Origin: an uncultured Streptococcus sp. | Lineage (GTDB): Bacteria > Bacillota > Bacilli > Lactobacillales > Streptococcaceae | Reading direction: 5' to 3' | Length of the DNA: 9,415 nucleotides | NCBI RefSeq assembly: GCF_943912555.1 | Contig: NZ_CALTUR010000073.1 | Location: 1 to 9,415 of the forward strand | Shown: piece by piece, positions 1-7,300 of the stretch | Layout of the letters: every line of letters begins with the position of its first letter | Position numbering within the stretch: the first letter of the stretch is position 1 | Position numbers and translations under genes: made by a program | Notes under the pieces: generated by a model | Told to the model about the DNA's origin: nothing | Database searches by the model: none | Seen by the model: only the letters and a program-made list of their open reading frames with translations

Positions 1-149
1 AAAAAATGATGATTAATAAATCCAGACTTCTCTAGAACAACAGCGAATAGATTGCTGTGATATAATTCCAAATTACTTAATGACAGTTGATAATTCAGTG
101 TATTTTCTATTTTATTCCTTAGAGCTAATAACTCATTAAAATTTTCCAT
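1..149 (-). CDS. 5' end of a possible PD-(D/E)XK nuclease-like protein (runs off window)
   Basis: The reading frame stays open from an ATG at 149-147 to the window edge, giving about 49 residues beginning MENFNELLALRNKIEN. The start is supported by an AAAGGA Shine-Dalgarno 8 bases upstream and by an extended -10 element at 197-205. After a charged N-terminal helix comes E-L-Y-H-S-N-L-F-A-V-V-L. This resembles the opening E-x-x-H-S-x-x-L-A-x-x-L block of the PDDEXK_4 nuclease-like family, whose members are often found among phage-defence genes. That match is from memory of the family pattern, and no catalytic residues fall in the window. It follows a decayed restriction gene, which suits a defence or accessory island. 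The ORF is probably real; the family is tentative. Confidence 0.55.
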   Translation of the reverse strand, partial: MENFNELLALRNKIENTLNYQLSLSNLELYHSNLFAVVLEKSGFINHHF

Positions 150-196
150 TTAACAATTCCTTTACTATTATAATCAATATATTTTTAATTGTTTTT

Positions 197-205
197 ATTA
201 TATCA
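197..205 (-). promoter_or_regulatory. Extended -10 promoter for the gene at 1-149
   Basis: The minus strand reads TGATATAAT, a perfect extended -10 (TGnTATAAT). No good -35 hexamer lies at the usual distance, which extended -10 promoters tolerate. Transcription would start near 190, leaving a leader of about 40 bases before the ATG at 149. A second TATAAT lies closer to the gene (about 164-169) without a TGn extension. The region is very AT-rich, so a chance match is possible. Confidence 0.45.
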
Positions 206-238
206 TAAGATAAATTAATCAGTTTATTGAAAACAATT

Positions 239-846
239 GAGTATAAGTTGCCCACAATCATTATCTACAAAATGATTCAATGCAGACTGAATTACACTTT
301 CTTGACAATATCTTAACTTCTTTTTAGTTTTTACAGTTACTACTTCTGGTCATTCAAAAGAGAATTTTGACCAATCAATCTGAGAATTTCTAAGGTCTGA
401 AAACCCAATACGAATAACATCACTACGATCTGATAGAGCTTTTTCAACATTTTTACCCCATTTATCGGTTGAAGCTACGATAATACCTGATTCGAAATAG
501 TCTTCCCCAATTCACCTAGGAATGAATCTATATCTTTTTTTGAGATTGCATGCGTATAGAATTTTTCCTGAATTGCAACTAATTCTCCAGTAAACTTTTC
601 CGCAACTAAATCTACTGTAGTATCAAGTTTAGGTATTCCAAATTCCTATGGAACATCTGCTAGAATCCATACATTCTTAAACTCATTCTGGTATGTTGGT
701 TCATTTTGAAAATAGGCAAGTGCTAAATACTCAAAGCATTTCCCTCTATCACGTTGCATTTCAGCAAGTTCATTAATTTCCATCACTAAACGAACAATCC
801 CATTATCATCCACCTATTCATTTATATTCTTAACTAGAAAATATTT
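239..846 (-). pseudogene. Broken remnant of a Type ISP-like restriction enzyme (N-terminal nuclease part)
   Basis: Stitching the minus-strand frames yields a coherent protein fragment. It begins around KYFLVKNINE, continues as VDDNGIVRLVMEINELAEMQ and FEYLALAYFQNEP, then has D-L-V-A-E followed by A-I-Q-E-K-F, then F-L-G-E-L-G, S-T-D-K-W-G-K-N, L-R-N-S-Q-I-D-W-S-K-F-S-F and ends at G-Q-L-I-L. I recognise this as the Mrr-like PD-(D/E)xK nuclease and linker that precede the helicase of Type ISP (LlaGI-like) restriction-modification enzymes; the D and the QxK nuclease residues are still present. It is dead: amber codons at 814-816 and 646-648, a one-base deletion near 502-508, an opal codon at 350-352, and loss of everything from Walker A onward (intact relatives continue GQLI-x-x-x-GTGKT). 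The frame then reaches a stop at 224-226. No convincing start codon is seen, so the upstream edge (846) is approximate. Confidence 0.75.
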
Positions 847-863
847 TTAATTATTTTGCTTTC

Positions 864-872
864 ATTATAACA
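864..872 (-). promoter_or_regulatory. Extended -10 promoter, probably of the dead restriction gene
   Basis: The minus strand reads TGTTATAAT, a perfect TGnTATAAT extended -10, about 20 bases before the first recognisable residue of the remnant. The -35 region is poor. It may be a surviving promoter with no useful product. Confidence 0.4.
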
Positions 873-902
873 CTTATCGTTGTAAAAAGCTTATGCAATA
901 CT

Positions 903-911
903 ATTATATCA
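903..911 (-). promoter_or_regulatory. Second extended -10 promoter just after the SSB terminator
   Basis: The minus strand reads TGATATAAT, identical to the element at 197-205. It lies about 10 bases beyond the terminator U-tract at 921-926 and 31 bases upstream of the element at 864-872. With the terminator it would separate the conjugation operon from the accessory genes beyond. No -35 was recognised. Confidence 0.35.
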
Positions 912-920
912 CCCTCTTAT

Positions 921-949
921 AAAAAAGTAGTGCAGCCCGTAGACTGCAC
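921..949 (-). terminator. Intrinsic terminator of the helicase-SSB operon, UACG tetraloop
   Basis: On the minus strand GTGCAGTC pairs with GGCTGCAC (8 bp with one U-G pair) across a TACG loop. TAC and six T follow. The C(UACG)G loop belongs to the very stable UNCG class. The hairpin begins 8 bases after the TGA of the SSB gene. Confidence 0.9.
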
Positions 950-957
950 CATCACTC

Positions 958-1614
958 TCATCGTTCACTGTTTATATCTTGTTTCTTCGGTTGTTTTGGA
1001 TTTGTCTGTTCTTTCTTTTTGTACTGTTTGATTGCTCCTAACACTGAAGATTTGTTTGTTCCTTTAAATTGATTTCGTGCTTTTAAGAGCTTAGAAGCAA
1101 GAACTCGTACATTACTATGAATCTTACCTTGGTCGTCAATAGATGTACGAATTTTCCCAAAAATCTTGACAAAATCACCTTGATTAAAATTTTTGGGGAT
1201 TTCTCCTTTATCTCCATAAGCCGAACAGTTAGTGTAGAGTTTGTTTCCCTCATCATCCTTTGATGCAACTGAAAAATTAACAGCTGTAAATACTTTCCCT
1301 TCTCTTGTTTTTCTCTCAACCACTTCAACTTCTCCAACGATATTACCAACAAGATTGACCAGGTTGTTTTCTTCTATTTGCTGACTGTCTACTTGTTGGC
1401 TCAATTCTCCATTTTCACGTAACTCTTCAATCATCTCATCAAAGGTATCATTTAACAACATCATTGAATCATTATTTCGATAGTTATCATACAGCTTATC
1501 AAGAGCTGACTGGTCATCAATTCCTTTTTCAAAGCTGATAAATGCTTTGGTAAACTCTTTATAGTTGTCTGTTGCCATTTGTTCTAGTTGTGCTTTCATA
1601 TCTTTATAATCCAT
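958..1614 (-). CDS. Single-stranded DNA-binding (OB-fold, SSB-like) protein of an ICE
   Basis: This 218-residue protein would bind single-stranded DNA, presumably to protect or process the element's transferred strand. Residues about 85-178 form an SSB-type OB fold: N-L-V-G-N-I-V-G-E-V, then F-T-A-V-N-F-S-V-A, Y-T-N-C-S-A-Y-G and D-F-V-K-I-F-G-K-I. The first 80 residues are charged and helical and I do not recognise them. The tail is basic and lacks the acidic DDDIPF-like tip of housekeeping SSB, carrying instead SVLGAIKQY (1021-1047), which echoes the tail of the helicase upstream. I chose the ATG at 1614 because a GGAGG lies 8 bases upstream. An ATG at 1650 overlaps the helicase stop by 8 bases but lacks a clear ribosome binding site. 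It lies 28 bases after the helicase stop, so the two are almost certainly co-transcribed, and it is the last gene before the terminator. Confidence 0.88.
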   Translation of the reverse strand: MDYKDMKAQLEQMATDNYKEFTKAFISFEKGIDDQSALDKLYDNYRNNDSMMLLNDTFDEMIEELRENGELSQQVDSQQIEENNLVNLVGNIVGEVEVVERKTREGKVFTAVNFSVASKDDEGNKLYTNCSAYGDKGEIPKNFNQGDFVKIFGKIRTSIDDQGKIHSNVRVLASKLLKARNQFKGTNKSSVLGAIKQYKKKEQTNPKQPKKQDINSER

Positions 1615-1620
1615 TTTTCT

Positions 1621-1628
1621 ATCCTCCA
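1621..1628 (-). promoter_or_regulatory. Ribosome binding site that decides the SSB start
   Basis: The minus strand reads TGGAGGAT, with GGAGG 8 bases before the ATG at 1614-1612. It favours this start over the in-frame ATGs at 1650 and 1629. Confidence 0.75.
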
Positions 1629-1642
1629 TTTGTATCTTTTTA

Positions 1643-4306
1643 TCATTCATCTAATACATTTATTTTTTCATCATTACTAGTTACTTTATCCTGTGATTGG
1701 TAATTTTTTATCTGACCTAGTATAGATACTTTCTCTTCCTTTTCATGCAGATTATCCTCCACATCATAAGTGGATTCAAAAGCATCACTATCCCTAAAGT
1801 CATCGTCATAACGATCTGCAATTCCATCATTATCCATATCTTTTGAGAGTGGGTCATAAATGTTCCCCTCATCATCTCTTTCAAGTCCTGTTGCCGCTTT
1901 CAGTTCGTCATCATTAATCGATACGAACTCAGAAAAATCACCGTATTCAATTTCCATTTTCATAGCCTCAAGTGCTTGCTCTACTGTGCCATTTTCTTCC
2001 ATGTATTGATAATGACTGATTGGTGTCTCATCTACGTACTGTGTCGCTGTGTAGTCTTCTAGGTTTAATTCAAATAAAATTCCGTGCCCTTCATCATTAG
2101 AGCTTGTGTAGGCAATATCTACATGTTTTAAGTCAGGATAAAGCTCATTAAAACTATCATAACTAAAGTTCTCTGCATACTCTCTATTATAAAAGTCTAT
2201 AATTGCTCGTTTAAGATCTTCTAACAATGGATTAGGATTTTCTTTTTCTTCCAATTCACCCATATCTAGGAGTTGATTAAGCTCTGCGAGTCTTAATACC
2301 TTCGTTTTTAGCTCCTCTTCTTTTTCAAATGGCTTTTCTAATTCCGCTTTAGCACGTTCAAATTGATTTTTGGTATTGCTGAGTTTATCTTCCAATCTTT
2401 CAAGTTTTTCAGGAATCTTATCTATGACATGATCTAATCTTATTAAATTACCTTCAGCACTACTTCCCAACTCTCCATAGTGCTTTGCATGACTATTTAA
2501 ACTAAATTGATATTCGTTGCTAAATACATCAAAATGAACTTCTAAGTCTAAATTTCGATATTGTCCTATTATTGGGGAGTCATTTACTTTTAAATTTTTA
2601 ATAGACTCCAGCAACCTTTCCCCAGCAATTTTTTTGTCCTTTATTCTCTCACCATGAATCGTTAATGATGTAAACTTATTATCACCAACTCCTTGAGGTT
2701 CAATAGTATTCAAATCCTCTGTCATATCTTGAATCAATTCTTTAGTGCGTCTGATTTCCTCTGGATAATATGTTGTCACTTTATCTTCTAATCGATAACG
2801 GTTAGATTTATAGTTAGCCTCTAACATTTTTAGTTTTGTAACTTCATTATCCAAATCCATTTTCTCCTTGATTTTAGGGTCTCCTGTTGCGAGAGCTTTA
2901 ATTTCTGCGTAATTCAAACTGCTCTCATCTACATCTTCTGCAACACGAACTGGGGTCTTACTAGTCATGATTTGTGAGATAAACTTTTGCTTATTCTCGA
3001 TTGTTTGCCATAGATAGGCATCGAATGTATTTTCTGTGATATAGCGATAGATATGAACTTCTTTATTTTCATTACCTTGCCTGATAATTCTACCCGCGCG
3101 TTGCTCCAAATCAGCTGGTCGCCAAGGAACATCTAAGTCATGCATGGCAATTAATTTCTTTTGAACATTTGTTCCTGCCCCCATTTTTTGAGTCGAACCC
3201 ATCAAAATACGGATTTCTCCTTTTCGAACTTTTGCAAATAACTCCTCCTTTTGCTTGTCTGAATTTGCCTCATGTATAAACGCAATCTCTTCTTTAGGTA
3301 TTCCCAATTTGACAAGCTTATCTCGAATATCATCATAAATATTAAAACTTCCATCTCCTTTCGGTGTAGACATATCAGAAAATAATAGCTGTGTAGATTG
3401 GGGTTCTTTTGTCTTTTCCCAAATCGCAAACACATTTTTCACGCATACATTCACTTTTGAATTGTCATCATCAGGTAGTAAAGGATTAATCAACCGTTGA
3501 TCAAGGGCAAGCTTTTTCCCATCATTGGTAATTCGTAACATATTATCTTCTTCTGGCTCTACCAATTTGTTACGAACCCTCTCTGCTCTTTCAGACAAGC
3601 CTTGTAGGATTTGTTTTTGTTCTTCACTAGGAGTTGTCTTTATAACGTCAAAGTGCGCTTCAGGTACAGGTAGTTTTAACATATCCGCTGTTTGAATATC
3701 TGATACTTCCTTAAAAAGACTCATCAATTCAGGCAAGTTATAAAATTTAGAAAAGCGTGTTTTTACTCGATAACCAGTCCCTTCAGGAGATAATTCAAAA
3801 GCAGATTGAGTTTCACCGAAAGTCGAAGCCCAAGAATCAAAATGTTCCAAGCCATTCTTCTTCAATTCATCATACTGAAGATAGCGTTGCATTGTATACA
3901 ATTCTGTCATTGAGTTTGAAATCGGTGTTCCAGTCGCAAATACTATCCCTTTACCATTCGTCATTTCATCCATATACCGACACTTCATAAACATATCAGA
4001 TGACTTAAAAGCTTCAGACTGTCCAATTCCTGCCACATTTCTCATTTTTGTATACAGATATAGATTTTTATAATTATGAGCTTCATCCACAATCAACTTA
4101 TCCACTCCTAATTCTTCAAACGTGATAACATCATCTTTTTTGAAATCGTCATTCAACTTTTTTAACTTAAGCTCTAATTTCTTCTTTGTCTTTTGAAGTT
4201 CCTTGACTGTAAAATGTTGACTGCTATCGTACTTGTATTCTTTTATGTAATCTATAATATTATCAATCTGATCTTGAATATGCTTTTCTTGATATTCCTT
4301 TGACAT
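1643..4306 (-). CDS. C-terminal part of split DNA methylase/SNF2-type helicase
   Basis: These 887 residues continue, in the same frame, the protein interrupted by the amber codon at 4322-4324; only F-E-K-I-P lies between that stop and this ATG. It carries the rest of a superfamily 2 helicase: LIVDEAH (motif II, residues 71-77), ATGTPISNS (motif III, 124-132), and the second lobe with M-G-S-T-Q-K-M-G-A-G-T-N-V-Q (motif V, 369-382) and Q-R-A-G-R-I-I-R-Q (motif VI, 402-410). A long charged, coiled-coil-like stretch follows (about 480-720). Near the end are a D-rich DxDNDGxxDxxD loop (823-841) and SILGQIKNY (861-869). It lacks Walker A, which is on the other part, so alone it should not be an ATPase. 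No Shine-Dalgarno precedes the ATG at 4306, so expression would need reinitiation after the stop or readthrough. Family assignment is firm; whether this half is made is unknown. Confidence 0.85.
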   Translation of the reverse strand: MSKEYQEKHIQDQIDNIIDYIKEYKYDSSQHFTVKELQKTKKKLELKLKKLNDDFKKDDVITFEELGVDKLIVDEAHNYKNLYLYTKMRNVAGIGQSEAFKSSDMFMKCRYMDEMTNGKGIVFATGTPISNSMTELYTMQRYLQYDELKKNGLEHFDSWASTFGETQSAFELSPEGTGYRVKTRFSKFYNLPELMSLFKEVSDIQTADMLKLPVPEAHFDVIKTTPSEEQKQILQGLSERAERVRNKLVEPEEDNMLRITNDGKKLALDQRLINPLLPDDDNSKVNVCVKNVFAIWEKTKEPQSTQLLFSDMSTPKGDGSFNIYDDIRDKLVKLGIPKEEIAFIHEANSDKQKEELFAKVRKGEIRILMGSTQKMGAGTNVQKKLIAMHDLDVPWRPADLEQRAGRIIRQGNENKEVHIYRYITENTFDAYLWQTIENKQKFISQIMTSKTPVRVAEDVDESSLNYAEIKALATGDPKIKEKMDLDNEVTKLKMLEANYKSNRYRLEDKVTTYYPEEIRRTKELIQDMTEDLNTIEPQGVGDNKFTSLTIHGERIKDKKIAGERLLESIKNLKVNDSPIIGQYRNLDLEVHFDVFSNEYQFSLNSHAKHYGELGSSAEGNLIRLDHVIDKIPEKLERLEDKLSNTKNQFERAKAELEKPFEKEEELKTKVLRLAELNQLLDMGELEEKENPNPLLEDLKRAIIDFYNREYAENFSYDSFNELYPDLKHVDIAYTSSNDEGHGILFELNLEDYTATQYVDETPISHYQYMEENGTVEQALEAMKMEIEYGDFSEFVSINDDELKAATGLERDDEGNIYDPLSKDMDNDGIADRYDDDFRDSDAFESTYDVEDNLHEKEEKVSILGQIKNYQSQDKVTSNDEKINVLDE
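1700..1726 (-). other. SILGQIKNY tail motif of the helicase
   Basis: Nine residues, S-I-L-G-Q-I-K-N-Y, close to the helicase C-terminus. The next gene ends with the closely similar S-V-L-G-A-I-K-Q-Y (1021-1047). The consensus is S-[IV]-L-G-x-I-K-x-Y. Function is not known to me; a short docking peptide is a guess. Confidence 0.5.
1784..1840 (-). other. DxDNDGxxDxxD calcium-binding-like loop in the helicase tail
   Basis: The stretch D-M-D-N-D-G-I-A-D-R-Y-D-D-D-F-R-D-S-D matches the spacing of acidic residues in thrombospondin type 3/EF-hand-like calcium loops. Those are usually extracellular, whereas this protein should be cytoplasmic. I recall similar tails in related ICE helicases, but metal binding is inference. 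Confidence 0.45.
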
Positions 4307-4321
4307 TGGAATTTTTTCAAA

Positions 4322-4324
4322 CTA
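4322..4324 (-). other. In-frame amber codon splitting the helicase gene
   Basis: The minus strand reads GGG CAT AGT TAG TTT GAA AAA ATT CCA ATG TCA, that is G-H-S-stop-F-E-K-I-P-M-S. Relatives, as I remember them, read H-S-Q-F-E-K-I-P here, so a single CAG to TAG change explains the break. The frame is identical on both sides and there is no insertion or deletion. It falls at codon 1520 of 2412, between helicase motifs I and II. Confidence 0.85.
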
Positions 4325-7300
4325 ACTATGCCCAATAATTACTGCATCGTACTCGCCTGTCGCAATCTTTCCGATAAATCGTTTCCGATTTTTAGGCTCG
4401 AAATCCTTTTTATCTGCTACCATGATGGTGGCAGAAGGATAAAGCTGCATGAACTCTCTCCCAATCTGTCCAGTTAAATGATTAGGAACGACAAATAAGG
4501 TTTTGCTACACATACCAAGCCTCTTAGACTCCATAGCACTCGCGACCATTTCAAAGGTTTTACCTGCTCCCACAACATGAGCAAGCAAGGTGTTTCCTCC
4601 ATAGAGAACTCTAGCAATCGCATTTTTTTGATGTGGTCTAAGGCTGATATCCGTACTCATACCATCAAAGGTTAAATTAGACCCATCATACTCTCTATTT
4701 CGTATAGAATTAAACCGTTCATTATAGATATTCACAAGTCGATTTCTTCTATCAATATCTTTGAAAATCCAATTTTTAAATTCTTCTTTTAATAGCTCTT
4801 GCTTTTGACCTGCAAGCATCGTCTCCTTTTTATTTAAAACTGCTGTCTTTGAGCCATCTGGATTGAGAACCTGATCAAAAACTTTAGTTTCCTTTAAGTT
4901 GAGGGCATCTTCTATCAGTTTATAAGCACTCACTCGACTCGTTCCATAAGTTAACTCTGCCAAGTCATTTCCTCTATCTTTACTCTTTCCTTCTACCTTC
5001 CACTCACTTGTCATTGGAGAAAATTTGGCTTTAATATCCCATCTCAAATAGCTCGGAGTTTTTAAGGTCTCAAAAATAAACTGTTCGATGTCTTTTGTTG
5101 GTAGCCAAGTAGCACCCAGTCGAACATTAATCTCACTAGCTTCTAATTCCTTCGGCATGACTTTTTCCAGCTCTGTCTTTTGGTAATTCAATTGCTCTAG
5201 CTCATATTCTAATGACTGACGCTCGTTCATTTGAGAATCTGAAAGCTGTGATTTTGCAGTTAACAAACTAGCTATATAACGATCGATAATCCGAATTTTT
5301 TCTCGAATGTTGCCACTCAAATATTCATCTTTTGGAACGTAAGTATAGTGAGTTGAATCTGTATCTAAACTACTAGTAAAAGGAAACTCACCTACCTCTA
5401 TATCAAATGATGCTTCTGGATGAAAATAAGAATTCTCTTTATCTAGTTGTAAAAATATTTCACCTTTTAGTTCCTTGATTAAGGTATTCCTGTCTTTCGT
5501 GGTTAAGGCAGACATATATTCAAAATCAACGACTCCTTTTTGAGAAATTGAAAGTACCAACGCTTCAACTGAAGTATCAACATGTTCCACTGCTTTTGCC
5601 TTGGTAATCGTACGTTTAGTAAAAATATCTCCTTTCGCTTTAAAATTCTGTTCTTCATCTAGTATCTCAATGGAAGATACCAAGGGAAAGTTACTATCAT
5701 CTCTCAATGCCCGTGTATTACTGAGAGTGTTGATAAAACCATGTTTTTTTGAAAAACTATCGTACGCTTCATTTAATTGTTGTTGCGCTTTTTTTATCTC
5801 TTCATCGCTGGTATCTTCTTTTTGTTTTTCAATCACTACTTTCAAAGCATTCTGTACAGTCAAGTAATCCTCAATCTTTGACTTTATCTTTTCTGAGACT
5901 TCTTTTTTGATAAAAAGTGAATCTTCTCGGTAATAGACATCCCCATCGATTAGGGTATAAGAAAAATTTTTGACATCATTTGTTGCTGCTAGTGTTTCTA
6001 AACTATCGTCATCTCGTTCAACATATTCATACTTTGCATTTTGAGATATTTTTCTTCCCGCTTCGTTTAATAAGATTTCAAGAGATTCTTCCTTTGGTAC
6101 GCAAGTGAGAGTATCACCAAATCTACCACTTACACTTTTCATATTACCAAGTACCATTTCGGGGTGCTTTACAAAATAACGATTATAAAAAAGACCATTT
6201 TCATCTTGATCAAGATGAATCCAATCATCATCTCTCTCTAAAATGCTCTCTCGCTTCTTCAAAAAAATGATATCAGAAGTTACTTCAGTACCAGCTACAC
6301 CTTTGAAAATCGTATTAGGAAGTCTGATAGCTCCTAAAAATTCTGTTCGAGCATTTAGATACCTTCTCACACTCTCATCTTTTTTATCCAATGTTCCACT
6401 AGAAGTAATAAAGGCTACAATCCCTCCATTTCTCACTTTATCAATTGCTTTTGCAAAGAAATAATCATGAATAAGAAAATTCTGGCGATTATATTCTCTA
6501 TCATTGACCTTAAAATCCCCAAAAGGGATGTTCCCAATAGCCAAATCAAAGAAATTATTGGAAAAATTTGTCTCTTCAAAACCTTTTACTTGAAGATGGC
6601 TTTCAGGATAAAGTTTTTTCGCAATTCTTCCACTAATTGAGTCCAATTCAACTCCGTAAAACTTTGAGTGACCCATTTCAGCTGGTAAATTGCCTATAAA
6701 ATTTCCTATCCCCATTGATGGTTCAAGAATATTACCACTTTGAAATCCCATATCAGATATGGTTTGATACATACTGTCGATAATAGCTTTAGGTGTGTAA
6801 AACGCTGTTAACGTAGAAGCTTTTGCGGCTTCATATTCAGATTCTGAAAGAGTATCTTTTAGGAAGCTTCGAGCTTTTTCCCATTGCCCTTCTTTACTTT
6901 CATCAAATACTTCGGAAAGTCCTCCCCAGCCAACATATTTTGCTAATATTTCTTGCGAGTCTTGATCTAAGATTTTGTCGCCATTTTCTATACTGTGAAG
7001 TGTTGAAATAGCCTCTAAGTTTCCTGCTAATCGCTCACTCGGACTTAGTTTTTCAGGAAACAACTCCTCTGTACTCTTATAATTTTTCGCCCCTATGTAG
7101 TTAGAATCTTTCTCTATTACTCTTAGATTTTCATTTACAGGAACCTTTTCTGAACTAACTTCCTCCTGATTTTGAAATTCAAATAAGTCTCCCTGAATCA
7201 TCCCATTCTCTTGTACAAGACCTTTCTCATCCCCAACAGGTAAAACTCCTTCTAGTGGTTCCTTTCTTTCCAATTCTTTCTCAAAACTAAGTTCTCCATC

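Noticed and set aside
1083..1352. Minus-strand 89-codon ORF inside the SSB gene
   Set aside because: Unlike the TnpV-like nested ORF it has no good ribosome binding site, promoter or terminator, and the overlapped frame encodes the conserved OB fold.
3202..3990. Short ORFs at 3202-3435 (minus) and 3757-3990 (plus) in the helicase C-terminal part
   Set aside because: They overlap conserved helicase motifs, and their translations are unlike folded proteins.
5601..5867. Plus-strand ORF of 88 codons
   Set aside because: It lies antisense to conserved helicase/methylase coding sequence, is Cys/Phe/Ser-rich as antisense frames often are, and has no visible promoter or ribosome binding site.
6243..7011. 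Two short plus-strand ORFs (6243-6464 and 6823-7011)
   Set aside because: Both are antisense shadows of the methylase domain, with no recognisable protein family.
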